Counted from the stretch's first letter, positions 18,257-28,261 are shown. The stretch is DNA of 64,000 nt from Methanospirillum sp. (GCA_012728895.1 JAAYEG010000040.1:38280-102279); one strand, 5' to 3'. Numbers and translations: made by a program. Notes: generated by a model from the sequence alone, not told the origin.

Positions 18257-20338
18257 ATGGTTGATGCAATGATGATACAGGGCATCTCACACAGGACAGG
18301 ATCGCTCGTGGCCACAGTCGTGGCGCTCTCGGCTCTCCTGATCGTCCTCGCGGCGCCCGTGAGCGCCACGGTTGTCGCCGGGATCACCGGGAACCAGATA
18401 ACAATCCTCGATACAGAGGGAGGGACCGCTGATTTTGGCCAGGTACTAATACCCCCTGCCGGTTATGCGTTCAAAACCCCTCCCTCCGATGTCGCGCTGA
18501 ACGATGCAGGGGACTGGGCGGCAGTCGTGGCGGGAGTCACAAGCGACTCTCGCACGGTGAAAGGGTATCTCTACCTCTTCACGAGGACCGGCGGCTCTTG
18601 GGTACCTTCCGAATTTTCATTGGGATCCGATGCTTTCACTCCACAGCAGGTTACGTTCAGTCCTGACGGCACGCAGGTCGCCGTCGGGAATTATGGCGGC
18701 AGCCGAATCAAGATCGTTGAGATCGCCTGTTCTTCGATAACGACAAAAGACATTCGCACTACGTATTCGCCCGACTATAAACCGAGGGCTGTCGGTTACA
18801 CCAGGGACGGATTCCTGGTCGTCGGGGTTGACGGAACCGTCACTGAAGATTACGTGGTATACTATGGTAACTACGGTGCCGATCCGGGCCCGACATTTCT
18901 GATCAGTGCGGGGCTGCCCGATTGCCTCGCCACCGATCCGAACACCCGGACCGTCGTGATCTCCTCGAGGGGGAGCAACCAGATCTCGATTGTTGACCCG
19001 GACAGTTCATTCCCGTCCGTCTCTACTGCCTTGGTTGCACCGGGCGAGCCGGACATAACGGCCGACGGGAGATACGCGCTCGTCCCGAACACCAACTCGA
19101 ATACGGTCACGATCATCGATCTCGAGAACCCGACGACCCCTGTCGCCATGATACCCGTCGCAACGGGCTCCTGGGGGATTGGATATGCCAGGAGTGTCGC
19201 GGTCATTAACGAGGACGAGGCGCTCGTCGCCGGAAGCGGGGGCGTGGCCAGAATCACCGGCCTCAGCTCCCTCCCCGGCACCTCGCAGGTCCAGGTCGCG
19301 CAGGTCTCCGGCGGAGCGATCGATCACATCGCCGTGGCCCCCTGGGCCGCGCCGTACATTCCTGTCGTCAACCAGCCACCGGCGATCGACTCCATCCCGG
19401 ACGTCGCCGTGGAGGAGGGCGAGCCGGTCACGATCCCCGTCTCGGGCTCCGACCCCGACAGCGACCCCCTGACGTACGCGGTTTCCACTCTCCCTGACGG
19501 CGCGTCCTTCGATGCGCAGAACGGGGTATTCACCTGGACCCCTGCTCCCGGCCAGGCGGGTACCTACGAGGTGACTTTCACCGTCACCGACGACGAGGGC
19601 GCGAGCGCCAGCACCACGGTCACGATCACCGTCACCCCGGCCCCCGTCACCGACGACCAGGCCCCGATCGTCACCTCCACCGGCCCCAACCCGGTCGCGG
19701 TCGGCACCCCAATAATCATCACGGCGCAGGCAAGTGACGAAGCCACGGGCGGGTCGGCCCTCGCGTCGGCCGCGTACTCGCTCGACGACTGGGCCAGCGG
19801 AGTCGGGATCAGCGATATCTCGATCGACGGGCCCCGGGCGACCCTCTCCTTCCAGCTCTCGGGTCTCGCAGCCGGCGTCTACCGCGTCCAGATCTCCGCG
19901 ACCGACGAGCACGGCAACGTCGGCTACCTCGCCGAGCCGCTGATCGTCGTCGTCTACGACCCGAGCGCCGGGTTCGTGACCGGCGGAGGCTGGACCGACT
20001 CGACGCAGGGCAAGGCGACCTTCGGGTTCGTGGCGAAGTACCAGAAGGGGACGACCGTCCCGAAGGGTGAGACCACCCTCAACGTCAACGGGGCCGGGAT
20101 CGCGTTCAGGTCCGACTCCTACCAGTACCTCGTCGTGAACGGGGCCACGGCCGAGATCCGGGGGACGGGGAGCGTCAACGGCGAGCCCGGGTACGCCATG
20201 ACCCTCAGGGTCGTCGATGGCGGGAAGAGCGACGCCGTCTCGTTCAGGCTCGTCGCCCCCGGCGGCGAGGTCGTCTTCGAGACGGGAGAACCGGCCCCGC
20301 TCGGCGGCGGCTCGATCGTGATCCACGGCTCGAAGTGA
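18257..20338 (+). CDS. secreted YVTN-type beta-propeller protein with Ig-like/cadherin-like (He_PIG) and post-COAP-1-like C-terminal domain
   Basis: Signal peptide GSLVATVVALSALLIVLAAPVSA; ADGRYALVPNTNSNTVTIIDLEN; PPAIDSIPDVAVEEGEPVTIPVSGSDPDSDPLTYAVSTLPDGASFD; GFVTGGGWTDSTQGKATFGFVAKY. ORF open from 18200. Confidence 0.8.
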   Translation: MVDAMMIQGISHRTGSLVATVVALSALLIVLAAPVSATVVAGITGNQITILDTEGGTADFGQVLIPPAGYAFKTPPSDVALNDAGDWAAVVAGVTSDSRTVKGYLYLFTRTGGSWVPSEFSLGSDAFTPQQVTFSPDGTQVAVGNYGGSRIKIVEIACSSITTKDIRTTYSPDYKPRAVGYTRDGFLVVGVDGTVTEDYVVYYGNYGADPGPTFLISAGLPDCLATDPNTRTVVISSRGSNQISIVDPDSSFPSVSTALVAPGEPDITADGRYALVPNTNSNTVTIIDLENPTTPVAMIPVATGSWGIGYARSVAVINEDEALVAGSGGVARITGLSSLPGTSQVQVAQVSGGAIDHIAVAPWAAPYIPVVNQPPAIDSIPDVAVEEGEPVTIPVSGSDPDSDPLTYAVSTLPDGASFDAQNGVFTWTPAPGQAGTYEVTFTVTDDEGASASTTVTITVTPAPVTDDQAPIVTSTGPNPVAVGTPIIITAQASDEATGGSALASAAYSLDDWASGVGISDISIDGPRATLSFQLSGLAAGVYRVQISATDEHGNVGYLAEPLIVVVYDPSAGFVTGGGWTDSTQGKATFGFVAKYQKGTTVPKGETTLNVNGAGIAFRSDSYQYLVVNGATAEIRGTGSVNGEPGYAMTLRVVDGGKSDAVSFRLVAPGGEVVFETGEPAPLGGGSIVIHGSK

Positions 20339-20649
20339 CGGGCCGACCCCTCTCCTTTTCTCTGCCGCGGGAGTAGAAGCCCGCCGGCGCGGCCCCCTGC
20401 GGCCCGGTCGCCGTCCCCGAGAGAACCGTGCTCCGCGCCCGGCTGCGAAAAGGCCGGTCCGGGGGCAGGCTTCGCCCGCCAAGGTACCGCGGCCGGCGCG
20501 GGTTCGGAGCGTGCTCCGGGCAGCGAGGTCGCCGGCCACGCGCCTCTCCCCCCCCCCCGTCCCCTCGTTGCCGCCGCCGGAATCCTTATCCCCTAGCGCC
20601 CGCACCACTCACCCATGCGGCCCGAGACCGCCAGGGGGCCCGGCTGACC

Positions 20650-21192
20650 ATGGCCTTCGGGATCGACGCCGAGGACGTGGCCGCGCTCTGCATCCTCGCG
20701 GCCGACGGGGACCTCTCGATCTCCTGCGCCGACGTGGCCGACCTCCTCGAGGCCACCGAGCGGCGCGCCCGTGCGAGCTTCGGCCCCGTTCCAGGCGACA
20801 TCCGCCGGGCCCTCGCGGGGCTCGTCCTCGAGTCCGGGCTCGCCTATCCCGAGGAGCTCCGCAGAGGGACGATCGACGACGTCCTGGCCCGGCTCCGGCT
20901 CCGGAACCTCCTGGGCCCGATCCTCTCCCGGGACCGGCTCTGGTTCGACGCCGGCGGCGGCGTCCACTGGACCTCGGTCGCGCCGGCCGAGCTCGCCGCC
21001 CCGGGCGGGCGGGCCCGGACCGAACTGCTCGTCGAGCTCGCCGTGGTTGCGCCGGGGCCGGTGGAGGTGCTCGCGGCCCTCGCCGCGCTCGGGTGGAGCC
21101 GGTCCTTCGTCAAAACCCTCCTCGAGCGCGCCCCACGGCTCGACGACGACGAGGTCCGCCGGCAGGTCGCCTTCGAGGACTGGTACGAGTAG
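20650..21192 (+). CDS. conserved hypothetical protein
   Basis: 180-aa ORF with coherent composition (MAFGIDAEDVAALCILAADGDLSISCADVADLLEATERR...); no family recognised. Confidence 0.6.
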   Translation: MAFGIDAEDVAALCILAADGDLSISCADVADLLEATERRARASFGPVPGDIRRALAGLVLESGLAYPEELRRGTIDDVLARLRLRNLLGPILSRDRLWFDAGGGVHWTSVAPAELAAPGGRARTELLVELAVVAPGPVEVLAALAALGWSRSFVKTLLERAPRLDDDEVRRQVAFEDWYE

Positions 21193-21333
21193 GCGGGCCC
21201 CCCGGGGTTACCGGGAGGCGCCCCCCGCCCCCGGGGGCCTGCACGGGGGATTCCCCCGGGCGGCACGGGCGCCCCGGCGAGGCCCGCGCTTCACGCACCG
21301 GAGGGTATTTCCGGCGGCAGGACCCCTGGAGTC

Positions 21334-21804
21334 GTGATGAACCGACTGGGCGGATGCGCGGTCCTCGCGCTCGCGCTCGTCGCCGCGGGCTGCGCCGCCC
21401 TGCCGGCCGGCCCCGGGGGCCCGGGGGCTGACGACCTCGCCGGGACCTGGCGGATCGCGTCGTACCTGGGCGCGGACGACCGGGCGGTCGCGCCCCTGGC
21501 CGGGACCGGCCCGTTCCTCTCCTTCGGGACCGACGGGCGGCTCGGCGGCACCGCCGGCTGCAACTCTTTCGGGGCCGACTACCGGGCGGGCAACGGCCGG
21601 CTCTCGGTCGGCCCCGTCGTCACGACCCTCATGTACTGCGAGGCGCCGGGGGTCATGGACCAGGAGGCGCGCGTCCTCTCCCTCCTTTCGCTCGCGGAGG
21701 AATTCCGGCTCGACGGGGACGCCCTGGTCCTGCTCGACGCCGGGGGGAGGGCGGTCATGACGCTCGCGCGGGCCCCCGCGCCCCCGCCCACCGGGAGCGC
21801 GTGA
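21334..21804 (+). CDS. META domain-containing lipoprotein (HslJ-like)
   Basis: Lipobox-like ALALVAAGCAALPAG; LAGTWRIASYLG...GGTAGCNSFGADY...LMYCEAPGVMDQEARVLSLL. Confidence 0.85.
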   Translation: MMNRLGGCAVLALALVAAGCAALPAGPGGPGADDLAGTWRIASYLGADDRAVAPLAGTGPFLSFGTDGRLGGTAGCNSFGADYRAGNGRLSVGPVVTTLMYCEAPGVMDQEARVLSLLSLAEEFRLDGDALVLLDAGGRAVMTLARAPAPPPTGSA

Positions 21805-21816
21805 CGCCGCCCCGCG

Positions 21817-22770
21817 TCATCCGCCGTCCATGACCTTGGCGAACGGGACGTTCCCGGCCCCGATCTCGGTCCTGACCGGGATACCGAGCTCCCGGCAGTA
21901 CCCGCCCATGTTCATCCCCGAGAAGGCCACGATCGAGAGCCGGAACGGGTCCGGCGGCACGTTGAAGACCGAGGACCCGATCGTGACCGGGAAGGCGAAG
22001 CCGGCCCGCTGCATCGACCCGATCAGGTCCATCACCCGCGGCCCGGCCGTCTCCGGGACGCGCCGGATGTTGGCGAGCGCGATCCCGCTCCCGGTCTCGA
22101 TCAGGGACCTGAGCGAGGTCAGGCCCGACGAGATGAAGAGCTCGAGCGGGTCGATCGTGGTCCCGCGGTAGCCGATCAGGTGGACGAACTCCGTCGACGT
22201 CCCGTAGCCGTTGACCCGGAGCGTGCCGCCGTACGCGACCTGGACCGGGATCCCGTGGTGCTGGAAGACCCCGTCCATCGTGATCGAGCAGACCGTCATC
22301 AGCCCGACCGAGCCCGGGGGCACCCCCTGGTGGCGGTCGACGACCCGGTAGTGCGGGAAGAAGCCGCACCCGGCCCCGATCACCGCGTCGAACGCCTCCC
22401 GGACCTCGTCGAGCCGCTCCTCGGGCACGACGGTCAGGTTGTAGGCCACGTCCCCGGTCGTGGTCTCGGGGTCGAACGTCGACCGGAACGCGAGCCGCTC
22501 GAGCTTTGAGATGATGTAGCCGGTCCTGTCCTCCACGAGCGCCTTCTCGGTCTCGCTCCGGCCCAGCTCGGTCAGGACCCGCCCGTGGTTCCCGATCTTG
22601 TACGTGAACCCCGACTCGTCGAGGTACCGGAGGTAGTACTGGACCGCGCGGTCGGAGAGGACGAACCCCCGCTCGGCCATCAGCTCCGAGAGCCGCTTCG
22701 CCCCGACCGGCTCCTCCTGCCCCTTGAGGATCCTGAGGAGCTCGACGACCTTCCGCTCGGTCTTGATCAT
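21817..22770 (-). CDS. nrpR: NrpR-type transcriptional repressor (HTH plus DUF128/NrpR regulatory domain)
   Basis: N-terminal winged-helix (KRLSELMAERGFVLSDRAVQYYLRYLDE), then NrpR domain (GLMTVCSITMDGVFQHHGIPVQVAYGG). Confidence 0.85.
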   Translation of the reverse strand: MIKTERKVVELLRILKGQEEPVGAKRLSELMAERGFVLSDRAVQYYLRYLDESGFTYKIGNHGRVLTELGRSETEKALVEDRTGYIISKLERLAFRSTFDPETTTGDVAYNLTVVPEERLDEVREAFDAVIGAGCGFFPHYRVVDRHQGVPPGSVGLMTVCSITMDGVFQHHGIPVQVAYGGTLRVNGYGTSTEFVHLIGYRGTTIDPLELFISSGLTSLRSLIETGSGIALANIRRVPETAGPRVMDLIGSMQRAGFAFPVTIGSSVFNVPPDPFRLSIVAFSGMNMGGYCRELGIPVRTEIGAGNVPFAKVMDGG

Positions 22771-23210
22771 CTCTCCCTGGCCCCGACAGCGCCCCGGCTC
22801 TCCTGGTAGCGCCCCTGGTACCCCTCGTCGTTCGCCATCACCTCGGAGAAGACGATCTGGACGACCCGGTCCCCCTCGGCGATCCGGACCTGGTCCGGGC
22901 CCAGGTTAGAGAGGGCCAGGGTCAGCTGCCCGCGGAACCCGGGGTCGACGAACCCCCCGCCGAGCAGCACCCCCTTCCGGCCCAGCGACGAGCGGCAGCG
23001 CAGGGTCGCCGAGAGCCCCAGCGGGACCTCGACCCACTCCGTGGACGGGACGAGCCGGCACTCGCCCCGCGGGATCACGGTCTCTTCCCCGGCGCGCAGG
23101 TCGTACGAGGCGACCTGGAGCGACTCCCTCGCGAAGGGGCGGATCGTGAGCCGTTCGCCCGGTTCGAGCGTGCGGAGGCGGCGGACGATCTCGTTCCCGG
23201 ACAGTATCAT
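22767..23210 (-). CDS. dcd: dCTP deaminase / dUTPase family
   Basis: MILSGNEIVRRL, ASYDLRAGEE, LRCRSSLGRKGV, GGFVDPGFRGQLTLALSNLG. Confidence 0.9.
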   Translation of the reverse strand: MILSGNEIVRRLRTLEPGERLTIRPFARESLQVASYDLRAGEETVIPRGECRLVPSTEWVEVPLGLSATLRCRSSLGRKGVLLGGGFVDPGFRGQLTLALSNLGPDQVRIAEGDRVVQIVFSEVMANDEGYQGRYQESRGAVGARER

Positions 23211-23264
23211 AGGAATATCAGGAGCTTCCGAATACTTAATAGTCATCGCTGCGAACCATCTCCC

Positions 23265-23336
23265 GGATCTATGGGGTAGAGGATATCCTCTTGGGCTTCG
23301 AACCCAAGGACCCGGGTTCGATTCCCGGTGGATCCG
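23265..23336 (+). tRNA. tRNA-Arg (anticodon TCG)
   Basis: Cloverleaf: GGATCTA...TTGGG-CTTCGAA-CCCAA...CCGGG-TTCGATT-CCCGG-TGGATCC-G. Confidence 0.92.
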
Positions 23337-23619
23337 TCGTCTCCGTGCCGGCGTGCGAAATTTTTAAGACCTCCTGTGCCGTGTAGATAATACAACATCT
23401 CCCGCAGGGCCCGGATCGGCACCGGGCCCGTGCGCGGCCGCACCTCTCCTGACATCTGGGCGGCCGGATGCTGGTACGGGTGGTCGAACATGAGGCACGT
23501 CTCGATGAATAGCGGCCCTGCAACGGGGTCCGTCCATGTTCTGTTCTCCTGTTCTTCCCCGGCAGCGCCGGCCCCGTCGAAGGGGCGCGGATCGAGCAGA
23601 GGGCGAGGATGGGTTGAGC

Positions 23620-24480
23620 ATGCTGAATGAACTGATTGATAAGAGAAAGACTATCCTGGCCGAGTCCGAGCAGCACAAGGAGCGGCGGAACGAGCTGAAC
23701 GCCACCGCGAGCAAGTTCGCCAGGGAGCGGAACGCGCTGAACGCGAAGACCCGCGAGTTCGTCGAGGAAGCGCAGCGGAACAAGGAGCTGCGCGACCAGG
23801 CGAACAAGGACGTCCAGGCCGCGAAAGAGGAGCGCAACGGGCTCAACGAGCAGGCGAACGTCCTCTTCGAGGAGCTCGAGGCCTTCAAGAAAGAGCACGG
23901 CTCGCTCAGGAACCGGGGGATCAAGGAGCTCCAGAAGCAGATCGAGCACATGGAGTTCCGCCAGCAGACCGAGGTCTTCTCGGTCGACAAGGAGCGGGAG
24001 CTGATCGAGAAGATCAAGGCGCTCAAGATCGAGATCCGGGACCAGGAGGCCGAGCTCGAGCAGAACAAGGAGATGCGGACCAAGCTCACCGACGCCCGCG
24101 AGTTCCGTCGCCAGGCCTCCGAGGTCCACGCCCGCGTCACCGAGCTGGCCGAGCTGGCCCAGCGGCACCACGACCTGATGGTCGAGAACTACCGGAACGC
24201 CGACAGGTCGCGGGAGACCGCCGACGAGTCCCACAAGCAGTTCGTCGAGGCCCAGGAGGCCGCTGACGCCGAGCACAAGGCCTTCCTCGGCTGCCAGAAG
24301 GAGCTGCGCGACTACGACAAGGTGATCGGCGGGATCCGGAAGAAGACCAAGGCGACCCGGGTGACCAAGGAGCAGAAGGCGGTCCGCCAGGAGGCGGAGC
24401 GGATCTTCACCTCCTTCCGCAGCGGCGAGAAGCTCACGACCGACGACCTGCTGCTGCTCCAGCGGTCGAAAATGGTCTGA
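23620..24480 (+). CDS. archaeal coiled-coil protein (phosphoserine phosphatase-like annotation class)
   Basis: Long charged heptad-rich helix: ELIDKRKTILAESEQHKERRNELNATASKFARERNALNAKTREF. Confidence 0.75.
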   Translation: MLNELIDKRKTILAESEQHKERRNELNATASKFARERNALNAKTREFVEEAQRNKELRDQANKDVQAAKEERNGLNEQANVLFEELEAFKKEHGSLRNRGIKELQKQIEHMEFRQQTEVFSVDKERELIEKIKALKIEIRDQEAELEQNKEMRTKLTDAREFRRQASEVHARVTELAELAQRHHDLMVENYRNADRSRETADESHKQFVEAQEAADAEHKAFLGCQKELRDYDKVIGGIRKKTKATRVTKEQKAVRQEAERIFTSFRSGEKLTTDDLLLLQRSKMV

Positions 24481-24549
24481 TTATCTCTTTTTTCCCTGAT
24501 CCCGGCACGTGAACAAGAATTTATTAGATCCCGTGCCACACTCCTGATC

Positions 24550-25680
24550 ATGGCGGACCGGCGGACTCTCGTGCTCTCGGTGGACCGGGACGACGACCTG
24601 GGGTTCAAGGCCTGCCTCGAGGGGCCGGTGGTCGGGCGCGAGGCCTGCCTGGCCGCCGCCAACGCGCTCGCGCTCGTCGACCCCGAGGACTCCGACGTCA
24701 ATGCGATCTTCCAGGCCGTCAAGGTCGCGGACGGGCTGGCCGCGAAGAGCGAGGAGGTCGAGGTCGCGATCGTCGCCGGCGACCACCTGCACATGGTCGA
24801 GGGGGACCGGAAGATCGCCCGCGACCTGGAGAGGGTGATCGCCCGGATCGGCGCGACCGAGTGCATCCTGGTCACCGACGGCGCCGAGGACGACTTCGTC
24901 CTCCCGATCATCCAGTCCCGGATCGCGGTCTCGTCGGTGCGGCGGGTCGTGGTCACGCAGATGGTGAACCTCGAGGGGACCTACTACATCCTCAAGAAGC
25001 TGATCGACGACCCCAAGATCTCGCGCCCGCTCCTTGTCCCCGTCGGGCTCGCGATGCTCCTCTTCGCGGGCGCGTCCCTGCTCGGGTACCCCGACATGGC
25101 GACGATCGCCGTGGTCGGGGTCATCGGGGTCTACCTCCTCTTCCGCGGGCTCGGGTACGAGGACATCTTCGGGTCGTCGTACCGGGCGCTCGTCACCTCC
25201 CTCTCGCACGGGCGGTTCACGCTGGTGACGAACCTGGCCGCGCTCCTGCTCGTCGTCATCGGGGCGATCACCGGCGTCACCGCGACGGTCGTCCACTACA
25301 TGGGCGGCGACCAGGCGAACGGGGTCTTCATGGTCCTCGCCTTCGCCTACGGCGCGGTCCCCTGGTGGGTGGTGGCCGCCCTCGTCTCCCAGTCTGGCCG
25401 GATCATCGATCTCTGGCTCGGGGAGCGCGGCGACTTCCGGCGGATCCTCCTCCTGCCGTTCCTGACCCTGGCGGCCGGGCTCCTCGTCTACGGCGCGGCG
25501 ATCTACGTGCTCGCGGTGAACCGGGCCCCGGAGTTCCCGATCCTGGCCGAGGCCGGGCTCCAGTACCTGATCGCGCTCTCGCTGGCCGCCCTCGTCAGCT
25601 TCGCGGTCGGGCTCTGGATCCAGCGCTCGGCCCGGCGCGCGGAGCAGGCCGAGGACCTGGTCCGCGTCCCGGCCGAGTGA
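24550..25680 (+). CDS. DUF373 family membrane protein
   Basis: LVLSVDRDDDLGFKACLEGPVVGREACLAAANALALVDPEDSDVNAIFQAVKVADGL; multiple C-terminal TM helices. Confidence 0.88.
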   Translation: MADRRTLVLSVDRDDDLGFKACLEGPVVGREACLAAANALALVDPEDSDVNAIFQAVKVADGLAAKSEEVEVAIVAGDHLHMVEGDRKIARDLERVIARIGATECILVTDGAEDDFVLPIIQSRIAVSSVRRVVVTQMVNLEGTYYILKKLIDDPKISRPLLVPVGLAMLLFAGASLLGYPDMATIAVVGVIGVYLLFRGLGYEDIFGSSYRALVTSLSHGRFTLVTNLAALLLVVIGAITGVTATVVHYMGGDQANGVFMVLAFAYGAVPWWVVAALVSQSGRIIDLWLGERGDFRRILLLPFLTLAAGLLVYGAAIYVLAVNRAPEFPILAEAGLQYLIALSLAALVSFAVGLWIQRSARRAEQAEDLVRVPAE

Positions 25681-25685
25681 GCCGC

Positions 25686-26006
25686 CTAGAGGGTGTCCAG
25701 GCTGATCGCGTTGAACTCCTGGCTGATCGAGGCGAGCTGCCGGACGCCGAACGCCGTCTGGACTGCGTTCGCGTCGAGCGCGTACGCGACGTCGCACATG
25801 TAGTCCAGGATGTCGATCGAGAGCTCCCGGTTCTGCCGGGACTTGCGGACCTGGTCGAGAAGGAAGGTGAGCCGCTCCGGGGCCTCGTTCCGGAGCTTGG
25901 CGACGGCGATGACGCACATCGAGATCCGCGAGATGTTCCGGTCGGTGCCGGTGATGATCTCGAAGAAGTTCCGGACGATCTGCGCCTGGTAGATCTCGCC
26001 GCCCAT
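25686..26006 (-). CDS. conserved hypothetical protein (106 aa)
   Basis: Compact ORF MGGEIYQAQIVRNFFEIITGTDRNISRISMCVIAVAKLRNEAPERL... between DUF373 and YchF-like genes. Confidence 0.65.
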   Translation of the reverse strand: MGGEIYQAQIVRNFFEIITGTDRNISRISMCVIAVAKLRNEAPERLTFLLDQVRKSRQNRELSIDILDYMCDVAYALDANAVQTAFGVRQLASISQEFNAISLDTL

Positions 26007-26053
26007 GACTGAAGATTATTGACCCTTTCTGCTATAATAGCATTCCGCATTGC

Positions 26054-27238
26054 TTATTTTGCCGCGGAGACGATCCGGATGATGTCCCCGTCCTTCAGGG
26101 GCTGGTTGTCGCGGATCCGCATCCGTGTCCGGGCGTCGATCGCGTGCAGGAACCCCTCCCCGATCTCGGTGTGGACCGCGAACGCGAGGTCGCGCGGGGT
26201 CGCGCCGGTCCGCATCAGGAACGCGTCCGGGAGGATCCGTCCCCGCCCGTCGGTGAAATGGGTCTCGTCCTCGACGGGGTAGACCACGATCCGGCCGAGG
26301 AGGCCGAAGACCGCCCGGTTCAGGGCCTCCTGGACCCCGGTCCCGCCGAGCCGGGCCATCACCCCGGCGAGCGCGTCGAGCCCGGCCGCCTGGGGCTTCG
26401 AGAGCGCCGCCCGGTCCGGGATCGCGAAGGACGGGTCCCCGGGGAGGTACCGGACCAGCCCGGCCTTCGCCGCGTTCCGGAGCGCCAGCTCCCCCGCGGC
26501 CGTCGCCGGCGGGACGCCGCGCTCCCGGAGGCGGGCGAGGAGGTCGTCGGGGGCCAGGTCCGCCCTGTTGGCGACCGCGGCCATCGGCTTCGCCGCTTTG
26601 AGGAGGGCGCCGCAGAACGCGACGAGGGCGGGCGCGTCCGCCTGGGCCAGGTCGATCCCGGTCTCCCGGACCGCGTCCCCCACGTCCTCGGGCGAGATCG
26701 AGAGCCCCGCCAGGATCTCGGCGATCGCCGCGTGGAGCGAGAAGCCCCGCTGCTGGGCCTGCCGCATCAGCTTCGCCCAGTGCTTCTCCAGGATCCCGTA
26801 GACCCACATCGTCATCTCCCCGGGCAGGAAGGCGATGTCCTCCTCGGGGTCGTGCGCCCCGATCTCGACCGGGTTTCCCTCGGCGTCGGTCGCGCCCGCT
26901 CCGTCCACGACGTGGATGATCGCGTCCGCCTGGCGGAGGTGGTCCAGGAACTGGTTGCCCAGCCCCCGCCCCAGGTGGGCGTCGGGGACGAGCCCGGCCA
27001 CGTCGATGAGGCCGATCGGGATGAACCGGTTGCCGTCGGTGCAGTGGCCGCAGCCGGGCGCCCCTCCCGGGAGCGGCAGGTCGCGGCACGGGCAGGGGGC
27101 GCGGACGTAGGCCACTCCGTGGTTGGCGTCGATCGTCGTGAACGGGTAGTTCGCGATCTCGGCGTCGGCCAGGGTCGCGGCCCGGAAGAACGTGGACTTG
27201 CCGCAGTTCGGCTTTCCGGCGAGCGCAAGCGTGATCAT
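26054..27238 (-). CDS. redox-regulated ATPase YchF/Obg-like GTP-binding protein with TGS domain
   Basis: LALAGKPNCGKSTFFRAAT (P-loop), GLIDVAGLVPDAHLGRGLGNQFLDHLRQAD, C-terminal RMRIRDNQPLKDGDIIRIV. Confidence 0.92.
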   Translation of the reverse strand: MITLALAGKPNCGKSTFFRAATLADAEIANYPFTTIDANHGVAYVRAPCPCRDLPLPGGAPGCGHCTDGNRFIPIGLIDVAGLVPDAHLGRGLGNQFLDHLRQADAIIHVVDGAGATDAEGNPVEIGAHDPEEDIAFLPGEMTMWVYGILEKHWAKLMRQAQQRGFSLHAAIAEILAGLSISPEDVGDAVRETGIDLAQADAPALVAFCGALLKAAKPMAAVANRADLAPDDLLARLRERGVPPATAAGELALRNAAKAGLVRYLPGDPSFAIPDRAALSKPQAAGLDALAGVMARLGGTGVQEALNRAVFGLLGRIVVYPVEDETHFTDGRGRILPDAFLMRTGATPRDLAFAVHTEIGEGFLHAIDARTRMRIRDNQPLKDGDIIRIVSAAK

Positions 27239-27368
27239 GAGCCGACAGTGTACTCGGGCCGGGCCCAAATAAGGGTGTTGGCTCGATTGCCGTTTTACAT
27301 ATATTCATGAATCAATAAGGTTCACCTGAGGTTAGTCGCGGGAGACCGCGACATCAAGGGAGAGAGAT

Positions 27369-27866
27369 ATGGCATTCAGAGAGAACCCCTTTGACCTGAT
27401 CTGGCGGCAGTTCGACGACATGATGGGCCAGATGGAGAACCGGTTCCGGAGCGTGCTCATGGGCTCGGGCCAGTACCTGCCGGCCGGCGGGCTGGGCCCG
27501 GGCGGGGTCGGCGACCGGCTGATGCCGGCGGTGCGCGGCGAGTTCAGGATCGACGTCTTCGAGGACGGCGACGAGGTCCTCGTGGTCGCGGACCTGCCCG
27601 GGGTGGAGCGCGAGGACATCACGGTCCGGCTCCTCTCGCCGGACCAGGTCGAGATCTCCTGCGAGCGCCGCTCGGAGAGGTCCGAGGGCGGAGAGGGCGG
27701 CCAGATCTTCCGCCGGGAGCGGACCTTCGGGTTCATGGACCGGGTGGTCCCGCTCCCGCACGAGGTGACGGCCGAGGGCGCCAAGTCCACCTTCACCAAC
27801 GGCGTCCTGGAGCTGCGTCTCAGAAAGACCACGGTCGAGCGGGGCGAGCGGATCCCGGTCGAGTAA
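27369..27866 (+). CDS. Hsp20/alpha-crystallin family small heat shock protein
   Basis: FRIDVFEDGDEVLVVADLPGVEREDITVRLLSPDQVEI...FTNGVLELRL. Confidence 0.92.
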   Translation: MAFRENPFDLIWRQFDDMMGQMENRFRSVLMGSGQYLPAGGLGPGGVGDRLMPAVRGEFRIDVFEDGDEVLVVADLPGVEREDITVRLLSPDQVEISCERRSERSEGGEGGQIFRRERTFGFMDRVVPLPHEVTAEGAKSTFTNGVLELRLRKTTVERGERIPVE

Positions 27867-27880
27867 CCCCCCTTTTTTTC

Positions 27881-28261
27881 ATGCCGCGGTTCGTCGTCCA
27901 GGACCACCGGGCCCGGACGCACCACTACGACGTCAGGCTCGAGCGCGACGGCGTGCTCGTCTCGTGGGCCGTCCCGAAGGGCCTCCCGGAGCGCCCGGGC
28001 GAGCGCCGGCTCGCGATCCGGACGCCGGACCACCCGCTCGACCACATCGAGTTCGCGGGGACCATCCCCGAGGGCGACTACGGGGCCGGCGAGGTCACGA
28101 TCCACGACCACGGGGAGTACGAGCCGGTGACCTGGTCCGGGGACCGGATCGAGGTCCGGCTCCGCGGAGAGCGGGGCGAGGGGACCTACGTCTTCGTACC
28201 GTTCCGGAAGGCCGGGCCCGACCAGTGGCTGGTCCTCCGGAAGAAGGACGGACGGGCCTGA
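27881..28261 (+). CDS. standalone LigD-type 3'-phosphoesterase domain protein
   Basis: FVVQDHRARTHHYDVRLERDGVLVSWAVPKG...DHPLDHIEFAGTIPEGDYGAGEVTIHDHG; 126 aa, no ligase or polymerase domain. Confidence 0.9.
   Translation: MPRFVVQDHRARTHHYDVRLERDGVLVSWAVPKGLPERPGERRLAIRTPDHPLDHIEFAGTIPEGDYGAGEVTIHDHGEYEPVTWSGDRIEVRLRGERGEGTYVFVPFRKAGPDQWLVLRKKDGRA

Noticed and set aside
23269-24276. Minus-strand ORFs containing 'GNRTRVLGFEAQEDIL' / 'DPPGIEPGSLGSKPK'
   Set aside because: Classic spurious translation across a tRNA gene (here tRNA-Arg) in the antisense direction
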